Positions 8,177-17,690 of a stretch of DNA of 64,000 nt are shown in pieces (the first letter of the stretch is position 1; each line of letters opens with the position of its first letter). Source of the stretch: an uncultured Aeriscardovia sp. (GTDB lineage: Bacteria; Actinomycetota; Actinomycetes; Actinomycetales; Bifidobacteriaceae). The notes beneath the pieces were generated by a model, which did no database searches, was not told the DNA's origin, and worked only from the letters and a program-made list of their open reading frames with translations. The stretch is taken from NCBI GenBank assembly GCA_903789525.1, contig CAIFER010000001.1, positions 124,001 to 188,000 on the forward strand. The letters run 5' to 3'. Both the position numbers and the translations under genes were made by a program.

Positions 8177-8824
8177 ATGAATCGCACTGATCGTTCTGAT
8201 CAATCTCGTTCTGTTTCATCTGTTTCCTCTCGCCCATCCCTTCGGTGGCGAGTCGTCGATATTGCTGTCGCTTCGGTGATTGGCGTCGCCTCTGGCTTGA
8301 TTTTCTGGGTGTTTGGTCTGATTCCGCTGTATGACGCTCTGGAAGCGCTTGTTCCAGGCTTGGGTGGACTGATGAACGGACTGTGGGTATTTGCTGGTCC
8401 GCTCGCGCTGTTCATCGTACGCAAACCAGGTTCGGGACTGTATGCAGAAGTGATCGCATGCTTTGTTGAGATGATTCTTGGCTCTCAGTGGTCTGCTATT
8501 TCAGAGCTCATTCCAGCGCTCTTACAAGGGCTTGCCGCTGAAATTGTTTTCGCTATCGTCGCTTATCGCATCTGGACGTGGTGGATGGCCATGATCTGTG
8601 GGACGGCAGCGTCACTGGGGACATGGGTGTACGAGTTGTTCCACAAGTTTGCTGCGATCGCTCCGGGCGGAAAATATGGTCTTGCCTTCGTTATTACTGC
8701 TGCAATTTCCGGTGCAGTGATTGCAGGTCTTGCCATGTGGGGCGTCATGATTGCGATCGCCAAGACCGGCGCGTTGGATCGGTTTGCTTCCGGTCGTTCT
8801 GTCCGCTTTCCCTCTGAGAAGTAA
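8177..8824 (+). CDS. ykoE: ECF transporter substrate-binding subunit, YkoE family
   Basis: Membrane S-component of an energy-coupling-factor transporter for thiamine or its hydroxymethylpyrimidine precursor. The 215-residue protein has a short Ser-rich N-terminus and then about six hydrophobic segments starting near residue 28 (VVDIAVASVIGVASGLIF). It contains the GSQWSAISELIPALLQGLAAE region that resembles YkoE proteins. Location directly behind a TPP riboswitch, and 29 bases ahead of the matching ATPase/transmembrane component, strongly supports the thiamine role. The start codon lies just after the sequestering hairpin. Confidence 0.9.
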   Translation: MNRTDRSDQSRSVSSVSSRPSLRWRVVDIAVASVIGVASGLIFWVFGLIPLYDALEALVPGLGGLMNGLWVFAGPLALFIVRKPGSGLYAEVIACFVEMILGSQWSAISELIPALLQGLAAEIVFAIVAYRIWTWWMAMICGTAASLGTWVYELFHKFAAIAPGGKYGLAFVITAAISGAVIAGLAMWGVMIAIAKTGALDRFASGRSVRFPSEK

Positions 8825-8853
8825 TCGCGAGTAGCAGGACAGCAGAAGGACAT

Positions 8854-11259
8854 ATGAAACAATTCCTTCGCGGCGATGAGAATAACGAGAAGTCCTCGCA
8901 GCCTGTCGCCATTGACTTTTCTGACTGGGGCTACCGACGAGCAGCTCAGCAAAACTTCGTTCTCCGTCATTTTTCCTGTCACATTCCAGCCGGTCAGCAT
9001 GTGCTGATCATGGGCGCCTCGGGAATTGGTAAGTCCACCATCATGGAAGCGATTGCCGGTTTGATCGGATCGCAACCGGGAACAAGCGATGAAGACGGGG
9101 GAACGACTGAGGGAAGCGTGAGCGTCGGAGGTTTTCCAGCCTCATCACGACAAGCTCGAGCACTCAGTGCCCTCATGCTGCAAGACCCGATGAGCCAAGC
9201 TGTATTACAGCGAGTCGGCGATAACGTCGCATTCGGACTGGAAAACGAAGGCGTACCACGCTGCCAGATCTGGCCTCGAGTCACACACGCACTGCGACAA
9301 GTGGGATTAGGTGATCTCGAACTCAATCGGCAAACAGCTCATCTTTCAGGCGGGCAAATGCAACGGGTAGCGCTTGCGGGTGCGTTGTGCATGGATCCGG
9401 GCGTCTTGCTTTTAGACGAGCCGACCGCCAATCTCGATCCGTCAGGAGCACGCTCTGTCGTGCAGGCGATCACCGATGTTGTGCACGCACGGCCAACAAC
9501 ACTCGTTCTTGTTGACCATCGGGCTGAAAAATGGCTCGACGTGATCAATCGCGTGATCATTCTCGGTGCACACACCACGGCAGACGGTCAAAAAACGACT
9601 GCTATCGTCGCAGATGGGTCGCCCGATGAGGTGTTCACCTCACATCTCGATTTTGACGCACTCGGCATCTGGGTTCCCACCCGTTATGCGGCTGGCAGGC
9701 GTCAGCACCACGAAATTGCGCTTTTCCGCTCACAGTCACGCGCTGATCATCCGCACCATGACGAGTCAGCGCATCCGATCAGTGTGAAAATCACCGATGC
9801 TGCAGTTGGTCGTAACGGAAAACCGATTCTCACGCACGTCTCGTGTGCATTCCGAGCAGGTGAAGTGAGTGTCCTCGAAGGGGAAAACGGAGTGGGCAAG
9901 TCAACGCTTGCACTCACGCTCGCTGGCCTCCTTCCGGTGATCAGCGGACATGTCGCTACTAGCCCGTCGGTGAGCAGCCCGCTGACGTCATCTGATCCAA
10001 CACAATGGCCGTCCGCTCAGTTGGCACGCCGTGTTTCTTATGTTTTCCAGTCGCCTGAGCATCAATTTGTCACCTCAACTGTGCTCGCCGAGGCGATGGT
10101 TGGCTTGAAAGTCGCGGGGAAATCGCCGGATCAAGCACGAGAACAGGCACTCGCGCTTTTAGATGATTTTGGATTACGAGCGCAGGCAGATCGCAGCCCA
10201 TACGCACTCTCAGGTGGGCAGAAGCGACGATTGACGGTTGTGTGTGCACTCGCAGCAGCTCCAAAAGTAGTGATTTTAGACGAGCCGACTTTCGGGCAAG
10301 ATCGGACGACGTGGTGGCAAATGACTCGCTTGATTCGCCGTATTGCTCGTCAGGGGACCGCTGTCATCGTCATCACACACGATCACGAGCTCGTGGAAGC
10401 GCTCGCAGATCACACGATTACCCTCGGTTACACGCGCGATGCAGATCTCGTTGCCCGTCCGCAAACTGAGCGGAGAGAACGCGTTCGACCTGCCAGCCTG
10501 TCACCAATCATTGCTCGTCTCAACCCAGCATCCCGGTTGCTCGGCGTCCTCCTGCTTTCTGTCCCGATTGTGCTGAGCCTCGATATCGTATCCGCTTCTG
10601 TGTTCTTTGTGCTGGTGGCCATCGCTTTGTGCGCGTTTCGACTCGCGCCACCGACGATTTTCCGTCATTCATGGCCTGTGTGGGTTGCGGCACCCTGGTC
10701 GTTTCTTGCCGTGCTGTTATATGGCAAACCAGGTGGAGCAGTGTACTGGAGCTGGGGGTGGATGCATGTCACGCAACGGTCGGCCGTCCTGTCAGTCGCG
10801 ACGGTGTTGCGCTTGCTTGCGTCGACGGTTCCAGCAGTGCTTTTTCTCATTGGCATCGATTCAACGGATTTAGCGGATGCGCTCACCCAGATCGTGCACT
10901 TGCCGGATCGTTTCGTCTACGGCGGATTGGCAGGGACGCGCTTGATCACAGTGTTGAGTGACGACTGGCAGGCGCTGACACAAGCCCGTCGGTCGCGAGG
11001 AATCGGCGGCCAGAACAAACTGACGCGATTTGTTCCACAGGCGTTCGCCTTACTTGTCCTGTCGATTCGTCGTTCAACACAATTGGCGACGGCAATGCAA
11101 GCGCGTGGATTTGGTGGCTCTACTCCTCGATCTCATGCTCGGGTCAGTGTGTGGCGTGTGCAAGACGGGTGGTTCATTGTCGGTTGCGTGTGTGTGCCGG
11201 TCGTCGCCTTGCTCGTCTCTGCGCTGACAGGTTCGTTCGCATTCCTGGGAGGCCGGTAG
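8854..11259 (+). CDS. Fused ECF energising module: two ATPases plus EcfT (YkoD-YkoC fusion)
   Basis: An 801-residue single chain supplying ATP hydrolysis and coupling for the YkoE thiamine transporter. The first cassette (about residues 15-260) has Walker A GASGIGKST, signature LSGGQMQRV and LLLDEPTANLD. The second (about 305-535) has GENGVGKST, LSGGQKRRLTV and VILDEPTFGQD. A polytopic EcfT-type domain follows (about 555-801) with the coupling-helix motif AMQARGFGG near 750. In many bacteria the transmembrane part (YkoC) is a separate gene, so the fusion is notable though not unprecedented in this group. It should be co-transcribed with ykoE under the riboswitch. Confidence 0.9.
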   Translation: MKQFLRGDENNEKSSQPVAIDFSDWGYRRAAQQNFVLRHFSCHIPAGQHVLIMGASGIGKSTIMEAIAGLIGSQPGTSDEDGGTTEGSVSVGGFPASSRQARALSALMLQDPMSQAVLQRVGDNVAFGLENEGVPRCQIWPRVTHALRQVGLGDLELNRQTAHLSGGQMQRVALAGALCMDPGVLLLDEPTANLDPSGARSVVQAITDVVHARPTTLVLVDHRAEKWLDVINRVIILGAHTTADGQKTTAIVADGSPDEVFTSHLDFDALGIWVPTRYAAGRRQHHEIALFRSQSRADHPHHDESAHPISVKITDAAVGRNGKPILTHVSCAFRAGEVSVLEGENGVGKSTLALTLAGLLPVISGHVATSPSVSSPLTSSDPTQWPSAQLARRVSYVFQSPEHQFVTSTVLAEAMVGLKVAGKSPDQAREQALALLDDFGLRAQADRSPYALSGGQKRRLTVVCALAAAPKVVILDEPTFGQDRTTWWQMTRLIRRIARQGTAVIVITHDHELVEALADHTITLGYTRDADLVARPQTERRERVRPASLSPIIARLNPASRLLGVLLLSVPIVLSLDIVSASVFFVLVAIALCAFRLAPPTIFRHSWPVWVAAPWSFLAVLLYGKPGGAVYWSWGWMHVTQRSAVLSVATVLRLLASTVPAVLFLIGIDSTDLADALTQIVHLPDRFVYGGLAGTRLITVLSDDWQALTQARRSRGIGGQNKLTRFVPQAFALLVLSIRRSTQLATAMQARGFGGSTPRSHARVSVWRVQDGWFIVGCVCVPVVALLVSALTGSFAFLGGR

Positions 11260-11268
11260 GCTGAAACT

Positions 11269-12144
11269 ATGCCTTTGAGCGAACAAATCATGGATAATCC
11301 GCACGCTGATCGTGTCAAACGGATTGCGACGTTGCGAACGGCATCAGGTCGAAAGCGGCAAGGTCGATTTCTCATTGAGGGCCCGCAAGCCGTACGTGAA
11401 GCCGTGACGTGCATGCCTTCTGTCGTCACGGATATTTATGTGGATACGCAGGCTGATCCGAATGCTGACATCATCGATGCGGCGCTGGAGGCGGATGGGC
11501 GCGATCATCACAGTATTTATATTCATAAGGTGACGGGGCGTGTGCTTGACCACATGAGCCCGGATGCGCAATCGATCGTGGCACTCGGTGTGAGCTCGGC
11601 GATGGAGAAAGCGGCGACCGATTTATCAACGCTGACGCATGCCACCGATCACCCGTTAATCGCGGCATGTTGGCAGGTGAGGGACCCGGGTAATGAAGGG
11701 ACTCTCATTCGTACAGCTGATGCGGCTGGATTCGACGCACTCGTCCTCGTCGACCGGTGCGTACATCCACTCAACACGAAAGTAATTCGCTCAACAGCTG
11801 GTTCGCTGTTCCACATTCCTGTTATTTCTGTAGGGACAGATGAATTCTTCGAATGGGCATCGTCTGCAGACGCTCGCGTGTGGGCCGCTGACATTCACGG
11901 CACCCGCGATCAAGCGCCGTATGATTTGGCCACCCTCGTTCAGTCGTCGGAAAGTATGGTGCCAGCTCATCAGCCGCTTGCGCTGCTATTTGGTAACGAG
12001 GCACGCGGATTGCCGGCAGACATTGTTGAGAAGGCAGATGCGTCAGTCAAGATCCCTATTTATGGGAAAGCTGAATCGCTCAACCTCGCAATGAGTGGCG
12101 CTGTGCTTATGTATACGGTTGCAATGGCTCAGCATCAAGAGTGA
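11269..12144 (+). CDS. TrmH/SpoU-family RNA 2'-O-ribose methyltransferase
   Basis: SAM-dependent RNA methyltransferase of the SPOUT fold. The N-terminal substrate-binding region (residues about 7-110) contains ASGRKRQGRFLIEGPQAV, typical of the family. The C-terminal domain has the SPOUT motifs RDPGNEGTLIRTADAAGFD (motif 1), LLFGNEARGLP (motif 2) and SLNLAMSGAVLMY (motif 3, knot). The 291-residue length is usual. It starts 10 bases after the transporter gene. It precedes pheS, an order commonly seen in Gram-positive bacteria. The exact modified rRNA or tRNA base cannot be assigned. Confidence 0.9.
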   Translation: MPLSEQIMDNPHADRVKRIATLRTASGRKRQGRFLIEGPQAVREAVTCMPSVVTDIYVDTQADPNADIIDAALEADGRDHHSIYIHKVTGRVLDHMSPDAQSIVALGVSSAMEKAATDLSTLTHATDHPLIAACWQVRDPGNEGTLIRTADAAGFDALVLVDRCVHPLNTKVIRSTAGSLFHIPVISVGTDEFFEWASSADARVWAADIHGTRDQAPYDLATLVQSSESMVPAHQPLALLFGNEARGLPADIVEKADASVKIPIYGKAESLNLAMSGAVLMYTVAMAQHQE

Positions 12145-12250
12145 ATCGTCAACCGTCAATCGCAAATCGTGATAACAAGCAATAACGTAAGGCTATTGGT
12201 TTGCGCTCTGTCGTAATGAGCTGAAACAATTGCCTCACGTAAAGACGTAT

Positions 12251-12292
12251 GCACGGGTGTCTCCGATCTGACGAGACCGTAGGATCCCGTGC
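12251..12292 (+). promoter_or_regulatory. Nested hairpin in the pheS leader
   Basis: GCACGGG (12251-12257) pairs with CCCGTGC (12286-12292), and an inner GTCTC/GAGAC pair (12259-12263, 12273-12277) continues the stem. It ends 22 bases before the GTG start of pheS. There is no T-rich run, T-box or Phe-rich leader peptide, so its role (mRNA stability or translational control) is open. Confidence 0.45.
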
Positions 12293-12314
12293 GCAAGAAC
12301 GAAAGGTCGAAGTC

Positions 12315-13379
12315 GTGGCGGATCAAGGATTCGACAAAGACGCGCTCACGAAGACGATCCATGAGGGTATCGACGCGGTCAATCAGGCTCGCAATAGTAA
12401 AGAGCTTCAAGCGGCGCGCACAACCTATGTCGGTCGAGATTCGATGATCGCTCATGTTCAGCATTCGCTCGGAAGTCTCCCAATTGATCAACGTAAGCAA
12501 GCCGGTCAGCTTTTGGGACAGTTGCGTGCTGAATTTGGGCGTGCCTACGGCGCAAAGAACGAGCAAGTGAAGGCTGCTGAGGAAGAGCGGCGTCTGCGTG
12601 ACGAAAAGGTCGATGTCACGCTGCCGGTCGATCGCCATCCACTGGGTGCTCGTCATCCGCTGTCTGCGCTCATGGAAGATATTCAAGACTTCTTTGTCTC
12701 GATGGGCTGGACTATTTCCGAAGGTCCAGAAATCGATTCCGAGTGGTACGACTTCGATGCGTTGAACTTTGGCCCAGATCATCCGGCTCGCCAGATGCAG
12801 GACACGTTCTACGTCAAAGGCGATCAGGCCAAGGATGCGGCAGGATTTGTCGGCTCCAACATGGTTTTGCGCACGCAGACGAGTTCTGATCAGGTGCGCG
12901 GGCTCATTCAGCGCGGTGTTCCTCTGTATATGGCATGCACTGGCAAGGTGTTCCGCACCGATGAGCTCGATGCGACACATACACCAGTCTTCCATCAGTG
13001 CGAAGCGCTCGCAGTTGACAAGGGCCTGACGATGAGTGATTTGAAGGGCACGCTGGATGCTCTGGCAGTCGCTATGTTCGGCCCAGAAGCGCATACACGG
13101 TTGCGTCCGTCATACTTCCCGTTCACGGAGCCGAGTGCCGAGATGGATCTGTGGTTCCCCGATAAGAAAGGTGGCGCCGGCTGGATCGAGTGGGGCGGTT
13201 GCGGAATGGTTCATCCGAACGTTCTGCGCTCTGCAGGTCTCGATCCTGACGAATACACCGGTTTTGCCTTTGGTGTCGGTGTTGAGCGCGCACTTCTGCT
13301 GCGGCATGACATCAACGATATGCATGACCTTGTAGAGGGCGATGTTCGGTTCAGCAAGCAGTTTGCGATGGGAGAGTGA
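12315..13379 (+). CDS. pheS: Phenylalanyl-tRNA synthetase alpha subunit
   Basis: Catalytic subunit of the class II (alpha-beta)2 synthetase that charges tRNA-Phe. The 354-residue protein begins with a coiled-coil tRNA-binding arm (about residues 1-100). The catalytic core follows with motif 1 around HPLSALMEDIQDFF, motif 2 GKVFRTDELDATHTPVFHQCE, and motif 3 GFAFGVGVERALLLRH. I choose GTG at 12315 because GAAAGG lies nine bases upstream and the hairpin precedes it; a longer ATG frame from 12249 would translate the hairpin. pheT follows after 6 bases. Confidence 0.94.
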   Translation: MADQGFDKDALTKTIHEGIDAVNQARNSKELQAARTTYVGRDSMIAHVQHSLGSLPIDQRKQAGQLLGQLRAEFGRAYGAKNEQVKAAEEERRLRDEKVDVTLPVDRHPLGARHPLSALMEDIQDFFVSMGWTISEGPEIDSEWYDFDALNFGPDHPARQMQDTFYVKGDQAKDAAGFVGSNMVLRTQTSSDQVRGLIQRGVPLYMACTGKVFRTDELDATHTPVFHQCEALAVDKGLTMSDLKGTLDALAVAMFGPEAHTRLRPSYFPFTEPSAEMDLWFPDKKGGAGWIEWGGCGMVHPNVLRSAGLDPDEYTGFAFGVGVERALLLRHDINDMHDLVEGDVRFSKQFAMGE

Positions 13380-13385
13380 GCACAC

Positions 13386-16004
13386 ATGCCAATGGTTGAT
13401 ATTGACTGGCTCAAGGAGCACGTCGAAACTCCTGCAGATTTGACTGTGGAACAGCTCAGCCAAGATCTGGTCAAAGTCGGTCTGGAAACTGAGACGATTC
13501 ATCGCTCTTCCGTCAGCGGTCCACTTGTGGTGGGCAAGATCATCGATCACACGCCAGAGCCACAGAAGAATGGCAAGACCATCAATTGGTGCCATATCGA
13601 CGTCGGTGACAAGTACAACGACACGGATGCGCAGGGTAAGAAGGTTCCGCGCGGAATTATTTGCGGTGCCCCGAACGTGCGCACGGGAATGCTTGCGGTT
13701 GTGGCGCTTCCGGGTGCGGAGCTTCCAGGCGGTTTTAAGATCTCTGTCCGCAAGACGTACGGCCATGTTTCAGAGGGCATGTGCTGCTCTGAGGCTGAGA
13801 TTGGCCTGTCTGATGCGCACAGCGGCATCATTGATTTGGAAAAGCAAGGTTTCTCCGCCGAAGAGGTGCAGGAAATCAAGCCGGGTGACGATGCCATTCA
13901 TCTTTTGCACATGGACGTCCCGATTCTCGAGATCAACATCACTCCTGATCGTGGTTATGCGTTCAGCTACCGCGGTGTGGCGCGTGAATATCATCACTCC
14001 ACTGGTGAGCCGTACACAGATCCAGTGCTGAGCCTGAATCGTCGTGTTCCAGAGGTGAAGCCGGGTCATATGGGTGACGTGCCGGCAGCGATCGAGGACA
14101 ACAACCCGATTCACGGCAAGATTGGGTGCGACCATTACTATCTGCGCGTCGTTCGTGGATTTGACCCGTCTGCTTCAACTCCAAACTGGATGCGTCGTCG
14201 GCTCGTGCGCGCTGGCGTGCGTCCGCATTCGCTTGCAGTAGATGTCACGAATTACGTCATGCTCGATCTCGGCCAGCCGATGCACGCGTACGATCTCGAT
14301 AAGGTTGCACCACCGATTATTGTCCGTCGCGCCGCTGAAGGCGAAAAGATGACGACCTTGGATGGCGTTGAGCGCACACTCAGCCACGAAGATTTGGTCA
14401 TCTCTGATTCGCCAGATGGGAAGCGCGGATCTCGTATTCTCGGTTTGGCCGGCGATATGGGCGGTCAGTATGGCGAGATCACAGCGGACACGAAGAACAT
14501 TCTCATCGAGACTGCACACTTCGATCCGGTGACGATCGCGCGAACTGCTCGCCGTCATAAGCTCCCGACGGAAGCAAGCCATCGTTTCGAACGCGGAACA
14601 GATACGCAAATGCAGGCTGCAGCTGCGCAAGATGCGATCGAATATTTGACGCGCTATGGTCAGGGGACAGCGTCGGACAATCCGACGAATATCGACACGA
14701 CCACAGCTCCGAAGGCGATCACTTTCAAGACTGATTGGGTCAAGCGTCTGGCAAACCTCGATTGCACCCCTGATCAAATTGCATCGATTTTGACAGATAT
14801 TGGTTGCGATGTCGCCGGCGGTGGGAACGGCTCGTTCTCGGTGACGCCACCGACATGGCGTCCAGATCTGAATATCCCAGCTGATCTGGTGGAGGAAGTC
14901 GCCCGCATTATCGGCTACGACAAGATTCCGGTTGAGATTCCGAAGGCCCCGGTCAAGAATACGGGTCTGACACTCAATCAGAAGCGTGGTCGTCGTGTGA
15001 CAGATACACTCGCACAGTCTGGTTTGGTGGAGACGATCAGCTATCCGTTCGTCGGGCAAGCTGATTTCGACGCCTTCCGCATCGATCCATCCGCCATTTC
15101 CTCCGAGCTCGTGGAGATCACGAATCCGCTCGCAGGCGATCGTCCATACATGCGCACGCACGTGCTGTATACGCTCGCGTTGACCGCTCAGCGCAATATT
15201 CGTCGTGGCATGGAGAACGTGCAGATCTATGAGATCGGACACAGCTTCAAAGCCCGTCCGAATGCTCCGGTTATTCCAGCACTCCCTGGTGCGAAGAAGC
15301 CAACCGATGAACAGCTCAAAGTGTTGGAGGAAGGTCTTCCAGACCAACCGTTGCAGGCAGCTGGATTACTCACCGGTAATGCGGTGAATCCAGGGTGGTA
15401 CAAGGATTCGCGGCCAATCGATTGGTCTGATGCGATCGCGCATGTTAACCGGATCGCAGGTGTTCTCGGCGCTCATCTGACTGTTACTGCACTGGATGAT
15501 GCGAAGAATCTGCCGTCTGATTTCGTGTCGGCAAGCTGGCATCCGGGTCGTACCGCGATTTTCAGTGCAGCTGATGGTACGTACGTGGGTGTTGCCGGTG
15601 AGCTGCATCCGCAGGTGAATAAGAATCTCGGGTTCCCAGAGCACTCGGCGGCGTTTGAAATCGATTTGACGGCACTGTTTGCCACGCTCGATACGAAGCC
15701 GCTGAAGGCAAAGATCCTGTCGACGTTCCCACCGGTGCGCGAGGATCTGGCGTTTACGGTTGACGAATCCGTCACGGCCGCACAGCTTGTTGCTGCAATT
15801 CAGGAAGGTGCGGGCAGTGACCTCGAGTCGGTTCACCTCTTCGATGTGTATCGCGGCGCAGATCTCGGAGATGGCAAGAAGTCGCTCGCGTTCTCGGTCG
15901 TCTACCGTTCGGCAGCGAAGACTTTGCGTGCTTCTGATGCTAAGCAGATTCGCTCTCGCGTCGTTGCATCGGCTGCCAAGCTCGGTGCGGTTCTGCGCGT
16001 GTAA
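13386..16004 (+). CDS. pheT: Phenylalanyl-tRNA synthetase beta subunit
   Basis: Large subunit of PheRS, needed for tRNA binding, editing of mischarged Tyr-tRNA-Phe and complex assembly. The 872-residue length is usual for long bacterial forms. The order seen is an N-terminal strand-helix module, a tRNA_bind/EMAP-like domain (about 42-155), the B3/B4 editing domain (about 230-410, MLDLGQPMHAYDLDK), the B5 domain, a catalytic-like core and a C-terminal anticodon-binding FDX-ACB domain (about 780-872, FPPVREDLAF). A second Met at residue 3 is an alternative start. It is co-transcribed with pheS. Confidence 0.95.
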   Translation: MPMVDIDWLKEHVETPADLTVEQLSQDLVKVGLETETIHRSSVSGPLVVGKIIDHTPEPQKNGKTINWCHIDVGDKYNDTDAQGKKVPRGIICGAPNVRTGMLAVVALPGAELPGGFKISVRKTYGHVSEGMCCSEAEIGLSDAHSGIIDLEKQGFSAEEVQEIKPGDDAIHLLHMDVPILEINITPDRGYAFSYRGVAREYHHSTGEPYTDPVLSLNRRVPEVKPGHMGDVPAAIEDNNPIHGKIGCDHYYLRVVRGFDPSASTPNWMRRRLVRAGVRPHSLAVDVTNYVMLDLGQPMHAYDLDKVAPPIIVRRAAEGEKMTTLDGVERTLSHEDLVISDSPDGKRGSRILGLAGDMGGQYGEITADTKNILIETAHFDPVTIARTARRHKLPTEASHRFERGTDTQMQAAAAQDAIEYLTRYGQGTASDNPTNIDTTTAPKAITFKTDWVKRLANLDCTPDQIASILTDIGCDVAGGGNGSFSVTPPTWRPDLNIPADLVEEVARIIGYDKIPVEIPKAPVKNTGLTLNQKRGRRVTDTLAQSGLVETISYPFVGQADFDAFRIDPSAISSELVEITNPLAGDRPYMRTHVLYTLALTAQRNIRRGMENVQIYEIGHSFKARPNAPVIPALPGAKKPTDEQLKVLEEGLPDQPLQAAGLLTGNAVNPGWYKDSRPIDWSDAIAHVNRIAGVLGAHLTVTALDDAKNLPSDFVSASWHPGRTAIFSAADGTYVGVAGELHPQVNKNLGFPEHSAAFEIDLTALFATLDTKPLKAKILSTFPPVREDLAFTVDESVTAAQLVAAIQEGAGSDLESVHLFDVYRGADLGDGKKSLAFSVVYRSAAKTLRASDAKQIRSRVVASAAKLGAVLRV

Positions 16005-16033
16005 TTGCGCTCACAGACGATTCTGCATCTGAA

Positions 16034-16615
16034 ATGCACAACAGGCTCAGCTTTCCGACAAAACGTCAAGCGCGGAATTATTTTCTCGCTCGACGAGATC
16101 AGGTGGCTGAGCCTGCTCGTCTCTTGGCAGCTCATCGGCTTTCCGAAAAACTGACGGCTTCACCACTGTGGTCTTCAGCACACTGTGTCGGCGTGACGAT
16201 GAGCATGGGCTCCGAGATTTCAACGAGTGACATCATCGATGCTGCACGGCAAAGTGGGAAAACAATTCTCCTTCCACGTGTGATTGCACCGCACACAATG
16301 GAGTTTTTCGAATACACGCCTTCCACGCATCTTGTTCGCAGTCGTTTCGGTGTACTGGAACCGGTGGGAGAGCAGCCGTTTCAGGGAGTTCCTGATGTGC
16401 TCGTTGTTCCGGGGCTGGCGTTTTCGTCGAGCGGTGATCGGCTCGGATATGGTGGAGAATTTTACGATGCATGGCTCTCACGGCACCGTGGCACTCATAT
16501 GACGACGGTCGGGTTGGCGCTGTCATGGCAGGTCGTCGAGCGATCGTCATGGCCTGTTGATGTATGGGATCGCCGGATTGACCGAATTATCACAGATTCG
16601 TCAGTAACAAAATAA
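16034..16615 (+). CDS. 5-formyltetrahydrofolate cyclo-ligase
   Basis: Converts 5-formyl-THF to 5,10-methenyl-THF with ATP, returning the stored folate form to one-carbon metabolism. The 193-residue protein carries an N-terminal basic helix (PTKRQARNYFLARRDQ), the SMGSEISTSDII segment, VPGLAFSSSGDRLGYGGEFYDAWL (phosphate-binding and folate-site motif) and a C-terminal VDVWDRRIDRII. The motif reads GYGGEFYD where GYGGGFYD is usual, a small change. It follows pheT by 29 bases. Confidence 0.9.
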   Translation: MHNRLSFPTKRQARNYFLARRDQVAEPARLLAAHRLSEKLTASPLWSSAHCVGVTMSMGSEISTSDIIDAARQSGKTILLPRVIAPHTMEFFEYTPSTHLVRSRFGVLEPVGEQPFQGVPDVLVVPGLAFSSSGDRLGYGGEFYDAWLSRHRGTHMTTVGLALSWQVVERSSWPVDVWDRRIDRIITDSSVTK

Positions 16616-16686
16616 GCTGTGCACTTCGCGGACAGCTCAGAGATGTGGTGTACGCTCAACAAAAGGACGAACAGAGGAGACAGACA

Positions 16687-17592
16687 ATGGCAGACACTGA
16701 TCACACGCAGAACAATGCCCCTCAAAGTGGGCAGGGTCAGCCCAATCAGCCGAACCCACAGAAGGCTCCACACAATCAGAGCGGGCAGAAGCCACTCAAT
16801 CAGCAGCAAGTGACAGATCACCCATCGCAGCCAGGAAAGCCTAATTACGGGCAGATGGCTTCCCAATATGGACCCAATTACAATCCGTATTTGTTCGGTG
16901 GTCCGTCTCCACAACAGATGGGGCAGCAGCAACCTCAACAATCTCAGCAGCCTCAACAACCGAATCAGCAGATGCCGCAAGGATTTGGACAAGGGTTCGG
17001 TTATGGACAGTCGCAAGCGGGCTCTTATAATCACGGTGCTCCGAATCAAGGAATGCCAGGATTTGGTGGACAGGCCGGTTCTCAGCCGGGTCAGGGTCAA
17101 GGACCGCAGCAAGGTCCCCAGTTTGGACCGTGGGGAGCACGCCCGCCGCAGTATGGACCAGGACAGCAAGGGAATCAGAATCCGAATCAGAATTCGAACG
17201 GATACGGCCCATATAGTTTTGGTTCCAATCAAATGCCTGGGCAAACGCCGAATCCGTATGGTTATCCGGGGTATGGGTTTGTCCGGATTGATCCGAACAA
17301 TCCACAGCAAAATCCGCTCTATAACCATTGGGACTGGATTTCCATCGTTGCGTTTATCCTCTCGTTCGCGTCGTTTTTCACGTTCCTGTCTCTGCCAATG
17401 GCCTTTATTGGCTACAACCGGTGCAAGAGTCTGCATATGCGAGGCAAAGGATTCGCGATCGCGGCCATCATCCTCTCAGTGTTGAATCTCATCTGGCTCG
17501 TTGTTCTGTTGCTCAATCCAGGATTGATGAGTAACTACGGATCGTTGCTCGGGTCGCTCGGATCAAGTGCGCAAAATACTGTTTTCCTGTAA
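16687..17592 (+). CDS. Gln/Pro/Gly-rich membrane protein with C-terminal DUF4190-like helices
   Basis: A 301-residue protein of unknown function. Residues 1 to about 195 are low complexity, dominated by Gln, Asn, Pro and Gly (for example GQQQPQQSQQPQQPNQQ). Then come two hydrophobic segments separated by a short basic loop: DWISIVAFILSFASFFTFLSL and GFAIAAIILSVLNLIWLVVLL, an arrangement like the DUF4190 two-helix domain. The start ATG 16687 has GAGGAGA upstream. The disordered part would be cytoplasmic or extracellular depending on topology; it has no signal peptide. Such proteins are frequent in actinobacteria, and the low-complexity part may reflect compositional drift. Confidence 0.75.
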   Translation: MADTDHTQNNAPQSGQGQPNQPNPQKAPHNQSGQKPLNQQQVTDHPSQPGKPNYGQMASQYGPNYNPYLFGGPSPQQMGQQQPQQSQQPQQPNQQMPQGFGQGFGYGQSQAGSYNHGAPNQGMPGFGGQAGSQPGQGQGPQQGPQFGPWGARPPQYGPGQQGNQNPNQNSNGYGPYSFGSNQMPGQTPNPYGYPGYGFVRIDPNNPQQNPLYNHWDWISIVAFILSFASFFTFLSLPMAFIGYNRCKSLHMRGKGFAIAAIILSVLNLIWLVVLLLNPGLMSNYGSLLGSLGSSAQNTVFL

Positions 17593-17690
17593 TCGGGAGA
17601 GGTGTCTGTGTGCTTTGGGACAATGATGATCTGGCATAACAGCACAGTGAACGCCATTGACAGGATGAAAAGGCAAGGGATATCAAGGGT

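Noticed and set aside
14175-15347. A 390-residue minus-strand frame
   Set aside because: Fully antisense to pheT and without any recognisable motif; a by-product of codon bias.
16495-17436. A 313-residue Leu/Arg-rich minus-strand frame
   Set aside because: Antisense to the Gln/Pro-rich membrane protein and to part of the folate cyclo-ligase; low complexity only.
17593-17690. Possible T-box leader before tyrS
   Set aside because: No conserved T-box sequence or terminator/antiterminator pair, and the leader is short.
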